Of a stretch of 64,000 bases of DNA, positions 46,278-58,439 are shown one piece after another. How positions within the stretch are numbered: position 1 is the first letter of the stretch; each line of letters opens with the position of its first letter. Source of the stretch: Ryuthela nishihirai (lineage: Eukaryota > Arthropoda > Arachnida > Araneae > Heptathelidae); NCBI GenBank assembly GCA_038380435.1, contig JAWZYU010000013.1, forward strand, positions 13,839,901-13,903,900, read 5' to 3'. The notes below the pieces were generated by a model that searched no databases, was not told the DNA's origin, and was given only the letters and a program-made list of their open reading frames with translations. Made by a program: the position numbers and the translations under genes.

Positions 46278-46430
46278 TGGGTTGGGTTATTTTATTGCTG
46301 AGTGGAAATTTTTTGCACATAATGGACTAAATGGCTAAGTCACAAGGACCCCAAACCCTCAAAGAAGGTTGGGGAGGGGACCCACTAGACAGCTGTTAGG
46401 AGGCAGATGGAAGCCTCCTATCTGATGTGT
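46278..46430 (-). repeat. SINE S2, minus, tail fragment
   Basis: GTTGGGTTATTTTATTGCTG through AAGGTTGGGGAGGGGACCCA to AGGCAGATGGAAGCCTCC. The head is missing. Confidence 0.75.
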
Positions 46431-46728
46431 CACATCTTTTTTTTTTAATGTCATCCCATTCTGACTCTGCATTGCTTGATTACTGTCCATTCCAAATTTC
46501 AGTTTTGTGTAGCCAATTATTTTTCATCCACAAGTCTCTAAAAGATGTAGTTGAATTATAACCACTCTGTATATATACACCAACATGGCAAACTGCTATT
46601 ACGTATAATTGGTTGAGTAAGCCAAGTGAATTTATACGCATCTAGTATATATGCAGGTTATGATTTTGATTTTAAAATAGTGTCAAAAAACTAATGTTGT
46701 AGAAATATTTTGGATAACAGAAACTCAC

Positions 46729-46874
46729 CTGTTGTCCCATTTATATCTGTTAATATTTTGATATCATCAATATAAGTAATTGGCATTGCATACAATACAA
46801 CAGAACGGTGTATTCCAGCATAATTGAAAAAATCAAAATTTGTAGACTGAGCATAAAAACCTGATGGATAAGGC
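46729..46874 (-). CDS. GUSB: Beta-glucuronidase exon 4 (end of jelly roll, start of Ig-like domain)
   Basis: This 146-base exon has a TTTTTTCTAG acceptor and a GTGAGT donor (46723-46728). It begins with one base that completes the exon 3 codon and ends with one base of the next codon. The translation has PYPSGFYAQ, then [16 protein letters not shown] and TYIDDI. These match the [27 protein letters not shown] block of beta-glucuronidases, where the jelly roll passes into the immunoglobulin-like domain. No disrupting change is visible. Confidence 0.93.
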
Positions 46875-47364
46875 CTAGAAAAAAAATGCGTTAATAACTG
46901 GAGACAAAAGGGGAAAATATGGGAAGTATCTAGAGATACTTACATCTAAATGTTAAAATTCAAAATACAATGATTAAAACCTAAAATAAAACTATTTATT
47001 AGCACTTATGGTGCTGGAGGATAATTTTTCATTGTGATCAGAATCATCATAAAAGCTGGTAAAATAAAAAAAAAATGCTGCATAATATTGCATTAAGAAT
47101 TTTTTTTAATGGACCTGCCATTTTTGATAGTTTTTAAACCTTAAATAGGCACACTCTCTTCTACTATATAAGTAGTCACACATTATACAGAGCGCACCAA
47201 TATTGAAGATGGTGAAATATATGTTCGGAATCTTTTTTTTAACAAATGGTGAAAACTCTTTAATGAAACCAAAGATCAATAAAATAAGAACACATTTTAT
47301 TATAAAGAAATATAATAGAAAAAAAAACAAGAATACAATAAAAATTACAGCCCTAAAAAATTAC

Positions 47365-47535
47365 TCTCTCAAGCAGCTGCTTGCCACAGAGAGGAACCTG
47401 TCAGTTCAATACATCGAGATCTGTGAGAAAGGAAGACCTCAGCTGACAGACAACACAAACATCCATGCCTCACCTGGGGCTCGAACAAGGTCCCTTTGAT
47501 CAGTAGCTAAGCGCACTAACCTCTTAGCAACAGGG
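47365..47535 (-). repeat. SINE S1, minus
   Basis: The reverse complement has AGGTTAGTGCGCTTAGCTAC and GTTCGAGCCCCAGGTGAGGC, then the body ending CTCTGTGGCAAGCAGCTGCT. The A-box half is diverged. Confidence 0.75.
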
Positions 47536-47954
47536 AAATTCATAATCATAACGAGTTTCATGTCACAGAGAGACAATTCAGATTACGATTTTTTTTCGCA
47601 ATTTTTTAATTCTTATTTTAACTGACTCGTAATGTTTTCAAAAATAGAACAACGGGTTAATAAACATTTGTAACAAGATATAAAATAGCCACGAGATATA
47701 ACAATCATTTACTATGAAGAATATTGTTTTACCACAATTTTCACATTTATAAATTATTTCAGCAAAATGTTTCAACGACCATAAATACCACTTTTCCTCT
47801 TTTTGCTGTTAGCTTATCGGACACATTACTGGTTTTAATGTTTAGCTAATAGGATCTCTATGTATCTCTAAGAAGATATTTCATCATAGCTCTTTCTTAA
47901 AGATGAGGTGTCACTATTAAAAGGACCTTCTTGCTCAAAAATTAATTATTAAAA

Positions 47955-48790
47955 AGAACCTAAAATTCTCTATCATTGAGCAATAAAATTTTACAGTTTA
48001 TCCTTCAAACTATTTACGTGCTAAAAGTTTTTAGGAGAAAACTCAGAAGCTATTTAGAGCAACGACAGTGCTCCATCTTCAGTGAAGTGACATAGTGTCA
48101 TTAGGGCTGTTTGGAACTTCTTACACGTTTTAGGGGAGATTCCAGTGTCGTGGTTGCAGGTGGGGATGGGTGAGGTCATTATTTCAATAGCCTCATGGAC
48201 TATGGTTCCATAAAAAGTGGATGCACATGTAAGCAGCGGGGTGCTCCCAGTCTATTCTTGCTGCGTGTTGTACTGCTAGCTCAGCAGTGGTGTCATTAGC
48301 TTGTTTTGGCTGACATCTGTTCAGCAAATGAACTATCCAGCAAATGCAGGGGAAATCGGTATATGCCCGATTTTTTCTTTTTATCCCTTTGACAATTCTT
48401 TTCAGATTTGGAGCTGGGCTGAAAACAATTTTGATATTTTGGGCTCCAAGTAATTTGTGGACTGATTAGCATAGGATAGGAACATAAGATATAGGTCCGG
48501 CAAAGATTGCACATTTGGAGTTGGTGATTGGGAGGAGAATTGAATCTCTTATTTCATTTCTATATTTATTGATTAGCTTTTCTATTGTTGTTGGGTGGAA
48601 GCCATGAGACACAGCAATGGAATGGATGTTTTGAATTTCTTTTTAAAGAACTGCTTGTTTGAAGATACAGTGAAGGTCCTATGGATGAGGAATACAAAGC
48701 TGTAATTCTGTATGCCTATGGGGTGCACATGACTCCACTTGTATGATGGAGGGGACAAAGGTGTGCGTTTGGTATACTGATCAAATTTCA
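47955..48790 (-). pseudogene. Penelope-like element fragment, minus
   Basis: The reverse strand aligns with the 3' part of the 34.6-35.6-kb Penelope-like copy: QNCFQPSSKSEKNCQRDKKK then GIYRFPLHLL correspond to the segment before its GIY-YIG domain. The pseudo-LTR-like end (CTAAAAGTTTTTAGGAGAAA at about 48010) matches AGTTTGCTCCTAAAAACTTT. Heavily decayed. The high-coordinate side (48580-48790) reads residues of the RT thumb region only weakly. Confidence 0.65.
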
Positions 48791-48799
48791 ATTAAATCA

Positions 48800-49570
48800 A
48801 CATTAGAATTTTACTTGTGATTAATGGCATATTAATAATATACTTTAACCATCTACAGACACATTGTCTTGATGGGTGTGATGATCCACCCATTCACTAT
48901 TACTTTTCCTTAACTAGTTTTACTTTACATTATATTCATCATTTTGGGGATTATTCTTCAGTTGGATTATCACATTTCCTCACCCATTGACAGCTGCTAA
49001 TGCACAATCGTCAGATTATGCAAATATTTTCCCAGCGTGCAACACACGTGCCAGTTGCACACAACATGCATAGTAAGCGATGTTAGGTCACAGAGTTAAT
49101 AGAGAGAAGGTTTTGGTTAGTTGTAAGAATGTGAGTAGAGATGCAATTTGAGAACATAAGTAGAGATGTTTTGGTGAGCTTTTAGCTGCTCAGAGAATTG
49201 ATGTAGAAGTTTACTTGGTGAGTCATGAATTTTTGGAAATAAACTTTGTTTTATGAAATAGTTTTGAGTTTTCAAATTTTTTCTCTAGAGCAGCATAATT
49301 GATTTTGATTATATTTAAACTTTAATAATTTGACAATTTTCTGAATTGTTTTCAATTTGACTAAGTGACATATAATATACTTAGCTAATCCTTATTTGGC
49401 AAGATTAATTGACGCGCCCAAAGCTATCCAGTAATTTATTTTTTTTAATCAGTCACAAGGTCCAAAGTGAAGAAGTTTAACATGCATTTGGAGCTCACAA
49501 TGTGAAATCAATATTTTCGTGTAATGCGATTGTTTACTGCTGGTGATAGTTCATATTACTAATTGAAGAA
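48800..49570. other. Intron 3 DNA, nothing recognised
   Basis: No coding or repeat similarity found. The following S4 fragment begins near 49575. Confidence 0.4.
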
Positions 49571-49574
49571 ATCT

Positions 49575-49680
49575 TGTTTGGTAACTGGTTGGGTAGAAGA
49601 GAACTTGACATGTTATCAGGTCATAGATTTCTATTCCACCCATCTCAAGACAATTTTTCCTTTAATTTTCAAGAGTACTT
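49575..49680 (+). repeat. SINE S4, plus, decayed
   Basis: GAACTTGACATGTTATCAGG then CCCATCTCAAGACAATTTTT matches the S4 head-body junction. The first part of the head is diverged. Confidence 0.6.
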
Positions 49681-50672
49681 TGGTTGAATTTCAGTTTTTA
49701 TGACATAAGGAAATGCACATCATTCAGCAATTAAGTAGTTAAGTCTTTTATTATCTTTTCAGCTTCAAACTTTTTTTTTGTTCTAAAATAATTTTTATTC
49801 ATTTGATATATAATGCTTGTTCACAAAACAATTATCTTTTTGACTGTCACTACAAAACTAAAGCCATGACAAACTGTTTTGGTTTGGGAAATAAAATTAT
49901 GTGCAATCTCATCACACAGGAACATGGAGAAGGAAAGATGCCCTGTGACTTAATCAAAAATGTGTTTCTAAAGCATGGAGTAAAAAAAAAACTTGTCTTT
50001 TCAGTGATCACAAAAATGTTGGATCATATTGAAATAGTTTAACATTATGATGGGGGAAACGCATGTGTAACCTACCTTAGACTGCCTTGATGCACTAGCC
50101 CTTTAATGTATTAGGTGCATTGCTTCTTTCACCAGTGTTTACAGACTTTAGGTAATGAATTTGATCTCAAGCAGAAGTCTCATGTCAACAAAATGCATTC
50201 TCCTAACTGAACAGAGCTGCCTAAGGCTGATTTTGCTGTAAGCAGTAACTTGAATGAAGTTTTCTTACCTTCTGAAGTTAATAAATATTAATTACCCTTA
50301 GAATTCAGATGTTGGTTCCTTGCTGTATGCTTAGATGGAAAAAATTAAAAAAGGGTTGAAAAATATTAAGAAATTAAATGTAAAGTTTGGCCTATAAATG
50401 ACAGCAGAAGGTGTAAATTAGAGAGCTTCATGTAAATAGTAAAATGTTATACTCCAGTCATCTCCTTTTACCTTAGAATGGACTAAATAGCATAGTTAAG
50501 TCCGACATGGTGATATTGCTGTTCACTGCAATGCATGGAATGCAACTGCAGTGCCTTTTCAGCATTTGCACACCATATATATATTACACACAAACAGCAG
50601 TTACTCTTGCCACCTGTATTCAATCAAACTTAACATGTTACACAAAGAAGCATTATGAAACACATAGCATAC

Positions 50673-50839
50673 TTAGGTTTAAATGTTTTACTGCCTTGTG
50701 GTATGGTCTCCTGTGAAAGAGTGTTATTTAAGGCAACAGTAAGAATATTTTCAGCTACAAAATTTAGATGTTTTGTCACATCCCCTTCAAATGGAAGATG
50801 ACCACCAGTGTGATTAGTAATAGGAATACCATTAAGAAA
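50673..50839 (-). CDS. GUSB: Beta-glucuronidase exon 3 (jelly-roll domain)
   Basis: This 167-base exon follows a CTTTCCAG acceptor and starts in phase 0 with F-LNG. It carries HTGGHLPFEGD, the conserved GG(Y/H)LPFE motif, and VALNNTL, and ends in phase 2 at a GTATGC donor (50667-50672). That donor is weaker than the GTRAGT used at the other junctions. It is chosen because it is the one that gives phase 2, as needed by exon 4; an earlier GTAAAA site would break the frame. The loop after IPQG is slightly shorter than in vertebrates, so the exact 3' end is the least certain border of the gene. Confidence 0.85.
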
Positions 50840-50999
50840 CTGGAAAGAAAAAAATACATTATATTAAATAAATAACAATAATCATATTTAACTGAATTTA
50901 AGGAAGATACATGAAATATGTGTTTTCTAAGCAGGAAATACAGTACAAAGACAGTTACATAAAATATGATTTTTTTTTACTAGGCTTTCCATAGGTATC

Positions 51000-51475
51000 A
51001 TAAAACATACCAACTTTAGCATTGAAATCACCTAAGCACAAGAGAAATATTTCCCTTCTTCACAGAATTCAAAATATCTTGAAGCTGTCTGTTAAAATTA
51101 TCCTCCTTGTTCCTCACTAGTCTTCTGCGGGGGTGTAACAACAGATGACATTCAAATCTTTAATTTTTGTTTTAAATTTTGCTGTAAGAAATCTTTCATT
51201 AATGCAGACATATCCTAGAAGAGCATCACTGGCATGTCTGCTGAGAAGCAAACCTACACCATGGAGATTCTTCCATCCTTCCTTCTGAAAACAGAAATTT
51301 GAAGTTATTTTTAAGTATCTCACCTTTACCTGTGAATATCTATGTTATATTTCTGGAATTCCTGCCTGAGGACATCAATAATCTCTATGAAATGTCCTCA
51401 TGTTTCCATGTACTTGCAGAGAGAAAATGATTAGTAGGATTTTTAAAGAAACTAGGTTTATTGAGAGGTATGGCA
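51000..51475 (-). pseudogene. RTE-like LINE fragment D
   Basis: Minus-strand endonuclease remains: the coding order KTFHRDYS-like, GVGLLLSRHASDALLGY, CINERFLTAKF, DLNVICCYTPAED, then FNAKVGM near 51010. Closest to copy A in wording. Only the endonuclease half is present. Confidence 0.8.
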
Positions 51476-52409
51476 TCATGATCTTCCTTCCTTTCATCCT
51501 GGACAGATACACTATACTCTGCTTGGAAACTTCTTTGCAGTGGCTGGGATATGTATAGGGAAGTATCTTTCTGTAAGACAAGCAGGTGGATCATTTTTTG
51601 ATGGTCTTCCTCCCTTGAATGATTTTCTTTCCACTGTGTACTTCTCTAAAAGTCTATTAATCACCTTGCGAAAAAGATGTTGGATGTGGAATTTTTGTCC
51701 ACAACTTTTCTCATACACTATCTGTGAATTCACAATTGCTCTGCTTATTAGGAGAAAGAAAAGTCTTCTGTACCACCTAAAACTTTTTCTGGGGCACTCA
51801 TACGGTTTTATTTTCTGGTCTAATCTGTACACCCCCTCCCCCATTTGAATTATAATCAATGACTGCATCTGGTTTCCTGATCACTATTTCTGTCTTTCAG
51901 TCAATTTCACTTGTGTCACTCATTGTTCCTCTATGGACAACACTGATAAATACTTTCTATCACACCACTGTATTGCTGAGAAGTGCACTGATAATAAAAA
52001 AGCAAAGAAAGGATGTCTCCTTTCTTTGCCTTTGTAGTCAGCAATTCTTTTGGCATTTCTTTCCTTTATAGATTTACTGTCCCACATGCTCCAAATCCAT
52101 AACTTTGCAGCTCCTGAAACAGTGCAGAAGTTGAAAACCAAATGTCCATGAAAACAATGTATCCCTTTCCTATTAGCACAATTAATTCTATTAATTAAGC
52201 TTTATTTTCCTTTATCCTTTCATTTCTGGAGAGAACAAAAGTTTTTCCACTGATGCATGACTCACAGGTGTTCAGGAAGTACCCTCTTTACCCTGTCTCT
52301 CTTCACATTTCCTAGAATAAAGTCCCAAGCATAACCTGTTTTGCTTCAGACAAAAAATATTTGGCTCTCTTTAGCAGAATATATTGTTTTGTGATTAAAA
52401 AAACAAACA

Positions 52410-52470
52410 AGATTCACTCAAGCAGCTGCTTGCCACAGAGGTCTGACATTTTAGCCTCCCTAATAAGAAT
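52410..52470 (-). repeat. SINE S1 tail fragment
   Basis: ACTCAAGCAGCTGCTTGCCA CAGAGGTCTGACA is the S1 3' part on the minus strand, within the piggyBac relic. Confidence 0.65.
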
Positions 52471-52554
52471 ATAAGATAAGAGTTTAAGAATAAAGAGCAT
52501 AAAAAGCTTTCATCTACAGATATTTCTTGCTCTGGCATATAGGTTCCTCTAAAG

Positions 52555-52900
52555 CAGGGGTGTCAAAACTCAATCTTGTAAAGTGTCAATTTTTCTTTCA
52601 AAGTATATCAGCAGGACAGGATTCAATTAAACACTAATTTTATATTAAAAAATATTTTATTTAAATTTAAAGTATACATCAAAAGTAAAATGGCATTGTC
52701 ATAACGGGTAAAAAACAGTGCATTATTTCGAAGATCCAGATACCTGACATCTTTTCAGTTTCTTTTCTGTAATCTGTACCTATGTTCAATGTATAGAAAA
52801 ACTATTCATGAAATTCGAGTATTATTAATTGAGGTAACGGGCCACATCTAAATGCCCTGGGGGCCGCTCATGGCCCACGGGCTGTATCTTTGACATGCCT
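52555..52900. mobile_element. hAT-type MITE, 346 bp
   Basis: Starts CAGGGGTGTCAAAACTCA and ends GGGCTGTATCTTTGACATGCCT. These are near-inverted ends typical of hAT elements with the GGCCGC...GCGGGC interior. The flanks CTCTAAAG (52547-52554) and CTCTAGAG (52901-52908) form an 8-bp TSD with one mismatch. It interrupts the piggyBac relic. Confidence 0.8.
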
Positions 52901-53431
52901 CTCTAGAGTATGCAATGTTTCCAAAAGTGGTCTAATTTCCCTGAGACAGTTATTTTTATCGGTGTTTTCATAATTTACAAAATGTAGATATTGGAGCAAC
53001 AATCGAAATTGTTTCAGAGACATAGTTTCATAGAATATTTCAGTCTTGAGTATGTAGTCTTTTGTACAATACAACTTCAGTTTTGATTTGTCAATTTTAC
53101 CCATTGTCAAAATCAGAGCAATAAACAGTCTCTTCTGCAAATGTATCCTTCCACAATCTTATTCTTGCCTTTGAACCTAATCCAGAAGCTTTAGCATCCA
53201 TGAAGGCATTTGTTAGCCTAACTGTTTCAGTAATCATGCTTTCCACAAAAGAATCATGAAAATTTTTTTTGAAACACTATGATGGAATAACAGAAGAAAT
53301 TGGTATATTAATATCTGCTTCATCAAGTAAATGAAGGCCTAACACAAACATCTATCTATTTGATAATTATTCCACCTTGTCCACTGGGAATGGCAATCAA
53401 CTGTCATATCCATTGCAATTATAGACATACA

Positions 53432-54625
53432 CTATATGATCAAAAGTATCCGGACACTCGCTCATCCACAATCTCCCAGTAATAGGAAAGGAATTAATAT
53501 CACATTAGTCTACCCTTTGCTGCTATCACAGCCTCCACTCTGCAAGAAAGGCTTTCCACTACATTTTGGTACATTGCTGCAGGAATTGCCTGTCATTCTG
53601 CCACAAGAACATTAGTGAGGCTGGCCATGCTCATAGTCAGCATTCCAATTCATTCCAAAGGGGGATTCCAATTCATCCCATGGGGTTGAAATCAGATTCT
53701 GTGTGGGCCAATCAAGTTCTTCCACACCCATTTCACCAAACCATTCCTGAAGTCCTAGCTTTGTAGACAAGGGCATTGTCGTGTAGGTAGAGAAAAGGGT
53801 CTTCACTGAACTGCTGTCATAATGTTGGGAGCACAGAATTGTTGAGACCATCATTATAGGCCATGGCATTCGGAGTTCTATTCACTGGAACTAGGGGGCC
53901 CAGCAGGAATCGTGAAAAACAGCTTCAGAGCATGATGCCTCCTTCCCCAAACTTCACAGATGGCACAACAGTCAGGTAGGTAGCATTCACCTGGCATCCT
54001 CTACACCCAGACTCATCCATCAAATGCCCAATGGTGAAGTGTGATTCATCACTCCAGAGAACGCAGTTCACTGCTCAAGAGTCCACTGGCACCATGCTTT
54101 ACACCACTCCAACTGACACTTGGCATTGATCTTGATGTTAGGCTTGTGTACAGCTGCTCGGCCATGAAAATCCATTCCCTGCAGCTCACGACGAACTGTT
54201 ATGGTGCTGCCATTATTTCCAGAAGCATTTTGGAACTCAGTGGTGAGTGCTGCAACTGAGGACAGGCGATTTTGTCGTACCACCCGATTCAGCACTTGGC
54301 AGTTCCACTGTCATTTTATGTGGTCTACTGGGTTGCAATTCACTGTTGCTGCTCCTAGGCATTTCTACTTTACAATAACATTACTTACAGTTGATCAGGG
54401 GAGCTGCAGCAGGATTGAAATGTCCGAACTGACTTGTTGCTAAGGTGGCATCCATGACCATGCCACATTTAAAGTCACTGAGCTCCAATTCTCCCATTCA
54501 TGCATGTCTATGAGGTTTGACAGGCCATGTATGTCCTTTTAGAACTGTTTGGACCATGGCTGTGACGCATATAGGCAAATCCCTACTCAGAAGGGGTGTC
54601 AAGATACTTTTCATCAAACAAGGTA
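53432..54625 (-). pseudogene. Tc1-like transposon relic
   Basis: Ends CACTATATGATCAAAAGTAT (left) and the complement of AAGATACTTTTCATCAAACA (54601 on) are inverted. Read from the high end, the transposase has RQNRLSSVAALTTEFQNASG, TITVRRELQGMDFHGRAAVH, LEWCKAWCQWTLEQ (54295-54068). After further decay comes GVEELDWPTQN and PWDELE (53870-53612). The usual DNAPVHK block is unrecognisable. Many stops and shifts. Confidence 0.78.
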
Positions 54626-56324
54626 TATCTTCACTGGGTGTGTTGGAAATTTCCACATCATTGGTTTATCTTCACTGCTATCAGTCTTCAAAATCACTCA
54701 TCATCATTCCACAAAAATGCATGAATTGCTTCTATACACACTTTTTGCTTTTCTCTCTGACATTTTGCATAAGCCTATGTTGTGTCTGAGCATTGCCAAA
54801 GAAAAAGTAATAAAATGGTCATAAATGTACCATGAAACACATAGGAAATGACTCTATAAGGTGCACCATCTATCACAAAGTTTAATAACTATATGCAAAT
54901 GCATAGAAAGAACCTGGAAGTATTTTGAGATATAACACTTTGAACACTATGCTCAGCATGGAACTGTTCCAGGATATGACAACTTGGGACAGAGCGAGTC
55001 ACAGAACTATTCTAGACATACCACTGAAATGATTAAGAGTTAACCTTTAACTTTACCATTTCATAAAGAACCCAGTAGTTCTTTTCTGCCAGATTATACT
55101 GAATTTGTTAAGCCGATACTCATTCAGATACACCACTGTCACTTCAAGTTTTGCATTTGGAAGGAATGGCTAAATGTTGTTTTGTGTATCTGGTGATATT
55201 CAGTACTAAAAATCATTTGGGGTCACTGTGACTACACTTCACTAGTTATATTCAAAACTTTTTTCTCATACTTTAACACAAACATTAGTCATTTTTCCTT
55301 TTTGGTTTTGAGTATGCACAAAATAGAGGGGGGGGGGAGTTAATTCTACTAATTCAATCTTATTGTTATTAAAAACTTAATCCAGAGATCTCAAATTTTG
55401 TTAGAGGAATTAATCATTATTGTGCAGTTATACAATATGTAGACTACCTGAATATGGTCTATGGCCCATAGTAGTGCTTCTGGCATGCAAAGTATTTATA
55501 AATCCAGTAAAAAATCTAAAACTTTTAGCACTTATATTCTTAGTAATACATATTTAGTCTGTATTAAATTTAAATCTTTCTATCTTTAGTGTAACTCAAA
55601 TAAAAAAACTAATTTAACTAATTTTTTTTATGGTACGGTATCTAAAATTTTGGTTTGTCTAACAATTTTACACATTGCTACTGACCCAGATATAAAAAGG
55701 CTTGTCCACCACTGACCTCTAGGTAATCTTTTACACAATTTTCAAACTATCTGCTATAAGTAATTATGTTTCATTTTATTCATTCAAAACTAAATCTAAC
55801 ATTATGATGATTAGAGTTAATAACTGCTCTAAAACATCTAAGTTGCACTTCACATGAAAGGCAGACTTTTGAATGACAGACTATGTCACATAATGGCTGT
55901 GCTGATGTAAAATAAAACTCCCTTTGAATACATATGAATTTAAGAAAATACTTTTAAAATCTTATTGTTTTTATATTTCCATATAATTTAATATTACTTT
56001 ATGCAATTTAGTTTTTCTTTTATGTCAGTAAAGCATATTTTCATAAATTTCACTATAGCTCATTTTTATGTCCATCAGAGACATGTTTTCCTTTTCTTGT
56101 AAAAAACAAGTCAACCTTTAGTCAAGAAAATTCCCGAGTTGGAAAACATTTGTAATTACATGACAACAATGAAATACATATTAATTTTTGTGCCTCATAC
56201 AGTGTGGATTTGTGGTCATAATGACAACACCTCACTGGTTATGAATAGATTTTGCTTACACAGTTCTCGGTTGAGTTTCAACAGTGCTCAAACGGTTCTC
56301 AATCAATATTTTACTTCTACTTAC
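54626..56324. other. Intron 2 DNA, nothing recognised
   Basis: No coding or repeat family was recognised. A G9 run lies at 55327-55337. Confidence 0.4.
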
Positions 56325-56504
56325 CACACAAGTCATATAATGGGCACTTCCAAATTGCAGAACAACTCTGAAGTCTGCTCTCCACCTCTGAGGAACAAAG
56401 AATGAAGTATCATACCAAGCCCAGCCCAAATAATCTCGTATGGTCTTATTTTGTGTGATGTCATTAAAGCTTGATGGTACAGGCATTGGAATTACTTCAC
56501 CAGT
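56325..56504 (-). CDS. GUSB: Beta-glucuronidase exon 2 (jelly-roll domain)
   Basis: This 180-base, 60-codon exon is bounded by an AAACAG acceptor at its high-coordinate end and a GTAAGT donor (56319-56324). It starts and ends in phase 0. It contains MPVPSSFNDIT and GWAWYD, hallmark sequences of the N-terminal sugar-binding jelly roll of family-2 beta-glucuronidases, then VPQRW and LQFGSAHY. The spacing between WY in exon 1 and MPVPSSFND here equals that of the vertebrate enzyme, which supports the exon 1/2 junction. A Tc1 relic, a piggyBac relic and other repeats fill the following intron. Confidence 0.93.
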
Positions 56505-56619
56505 CTGTTTTAAAATATATACTTATATAATATTTATTTATTCTAGTTAATATCAGTTATTAAAACAAGACAACAACAAATATAGTATTAACTGACAAAT
56601 TTAATACCAGATAAGAAAT

Positions 56620-58060
56620 TTTAAGTCATGAAACTGTAGTTTAAAAAATAATTTTTTTCCTTTTCATTTTATGCTCTTTCCTGCCTTAAAACTATTTTAA
56701 TACCCTAGAATAATTTTTATCATTCATCCCAGCTTTCAACAATGTTCTCTGGCCACTGAAATCTTAACCACAACTAAAAATAACTTGTTTGTGCAAAACT
56801 GGTGGTATATATGTCAGTCCAGCAGAGCAGGTGGCACTAATTAGTAGCAAATGTCTGTGGTCTGCCCTGTGTGCTGTGCATATAGCGTCAACAGATTTGC
56901 ATAACCTCTAAAATAAGTTAGTAGTATTTGTACTTTTATAATTAAAATTTTGTTTTATTTCTATAGATCTATTATGATTTTATTTCTGTATATTTGTATC
57001 AATCTTTCTGAGTTATACTACATTGCTAGGTATGAAATTGGCTGTCTTACAACTTGTTTGCTTTTATTCCTGTATATTTATGTCAAGAGTTTTATGGAAA
57101 AATTAGTTTTACTCACATGCGAAATTCGAACCCGTCTCTCCAGATTCCTGTTAGGGTACCTCTGTGGCAAGCAGCTGCTGGAGGGGGTATTTATTTTATT
57201 TATTTATTTTACTCTAAGACCATTAAACTAACACTGGCTCCATCCTTTTTTAGTTTAATGGTCTTAGAATACTCTGGCATGAATCTGACGAGACTTAGGT
57301 TCAAATCCTGCATGTCAGCAAAACTCAATTTTTCCATAAAATTATTTACTGATTTGTTGACTTCAAAAGTCAATAGGTAATTCTATGGATTAACTGTTTA
57401 TTGATATTCATATGTTGTTATAAATCTTTTGAAGGCATGGTACATTGCTGGCTATGAAAATAGGCGCTTACAACTTTTTTTGCTGCGGATTTTTTTTAAA
57501 CATTGTTATTTTTTTTTTATTACTTCTTTGTTTTTCAATCAAAAAACTAATCTTTTCCAGAAAATCAATGAGATGAATGAGGTCTTGGTTATGGAAGCAA
57601 AAAGCCCTGGCACAGAAATCGATCCTATGGTTGGAAGGCAATTTCATCAACAGTGTTATAACTCCACCCCACCACATACACACACACACACACCTTCTCC
57701 AGCTGTGCTAAGTGCATTTAACACCATCAACCCAGAAAATTTATTTTTTTAAATAATTATTAGTTGTTTTTTAGTTTATATTGAATGGCTTTAAAATAGT
57801 TACTTCCTTCCCCTCCATATCTTGACTATGCCACTTTGAGAATATTTATGTTTTTAGCCTTGGTGCACCAACTTTTCGGCACTTTGCCAAGAACCCCACT
57901 TATATAACACGTACCATGTTTTAAAATACACCATACTGAAAAGAATCATTAAAAGAAATAAAAATCACATTTCTGGTAAATATATTTTTTATTCAAAAAG
58001 AAATTTCATTTCAATTAATATTTAACAATTTTTATTCATTGGGTTTCCCAAAATTCAACC
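56620..58060 (-). repeat. TTAA element family fragment with S3 and S1 insertions
   Basis: The minus strand matches interior blocks of the 20-kb element: near 56640-56790, 57480-57700 and 57840-57990 (GGTGCACCAA, GAAAAGAATCATTAAAAGAA). An S1 tail scrap (57150-57213) and an S3 copy (57235-57420) interrupt it. A short (CA)n run is at 57674-57691. Confidence 0.6.
57235..57420 (+). repeat. SINE S3, plus
   Basis: TTAGAATACTCTGGCATGAA then TTAGGTTCAAATCCTGCATG form the head; body CCATAAAATTATTTACTGAT. An 18-bp inverted repeat, TCTAAGACCATTAAACTA, lies at 57212-57267 across its left end. Confidence 0.65.
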
Positions 58061-58063
58061 TAA

Positions 58064-58436
58064 TTGTTGGGTTGTTTTACATCTGAGTGGCAATTTTTTG
58101 CACACCATGGACTAAATGGCCAGGTCACATGGACCCCGAAGGCTCAGAGAAGGTTGGGGGAGGGGACCCACTGGAATAGCTTTGGGAGACAGATGGTAGG
58201 CTCCCATCAAGGCCATCCAGTGTGTTCTTTAACATGCACAGGGTATGGCTTTCCTGCTCATGGTCCAGGGCTTAACGTCTCATCTAATGGACGGCGGCCT
58301 TTCCAAGCCCATCAGTGTCCCCTACTGACTGGACAAGGTGGGGAATTTTGTGGAGATAAATCTCAATGCTGACCCAGCTGGGATTAGAACCTGGAAACTA
58401 CAGATTACAAGCCTGGCACACTACCAACTGAGCCCC
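58064..58436 (-). repeat. SINE S2, minus, near full length
   Basis: GTTGGGTTGTTTTACATCTG at the tail to GCCTGGCACACTACCAACTG in the head. The B box is altered (GGGATTAGAACCTGG on the plus strand, where TTCGAAC would be expected). Confidence 0.8.
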
Positions 58437-58439
58437 ATG

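Larger units (their letters stand above)
51512..53330 (-). pseudogene. PiggyBac-like transposase relic
   Basis: The order on the minus strand follows PGBD-type transposases. First comes an N-terminal piece (DSFVESMITETVRLTNAFMD, 53250-53170). Then MQKRLFIALILTMGKIDKSK with ETMSLKQFRLLLQYLHFVNY (53140-52950). Then, after a hAT MITE and an S1 scrap, a middle piece (52141-51920). Finally VYRLDQKIK, PRKSFRWYRRLFFLLISRAI and VNSQIVYE (about 51830-51720), matching the G.VDRLDQ...Y...RKT.RW...F.HLLDIA..N motif. Multiple frameshifts; no flanking TTAA pair was identified. Confidence 0.75.

Noticed and set aside
49803..50042. 79-codon open frame with MIYNACSQNNYL
   Set aside because: No similarity and no splice context; length is expected by chance in AT-rich DNA of this size.
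57674..57691. (CA)n microsatellite
   Set aside because: Only about nine units; common and without further interest.
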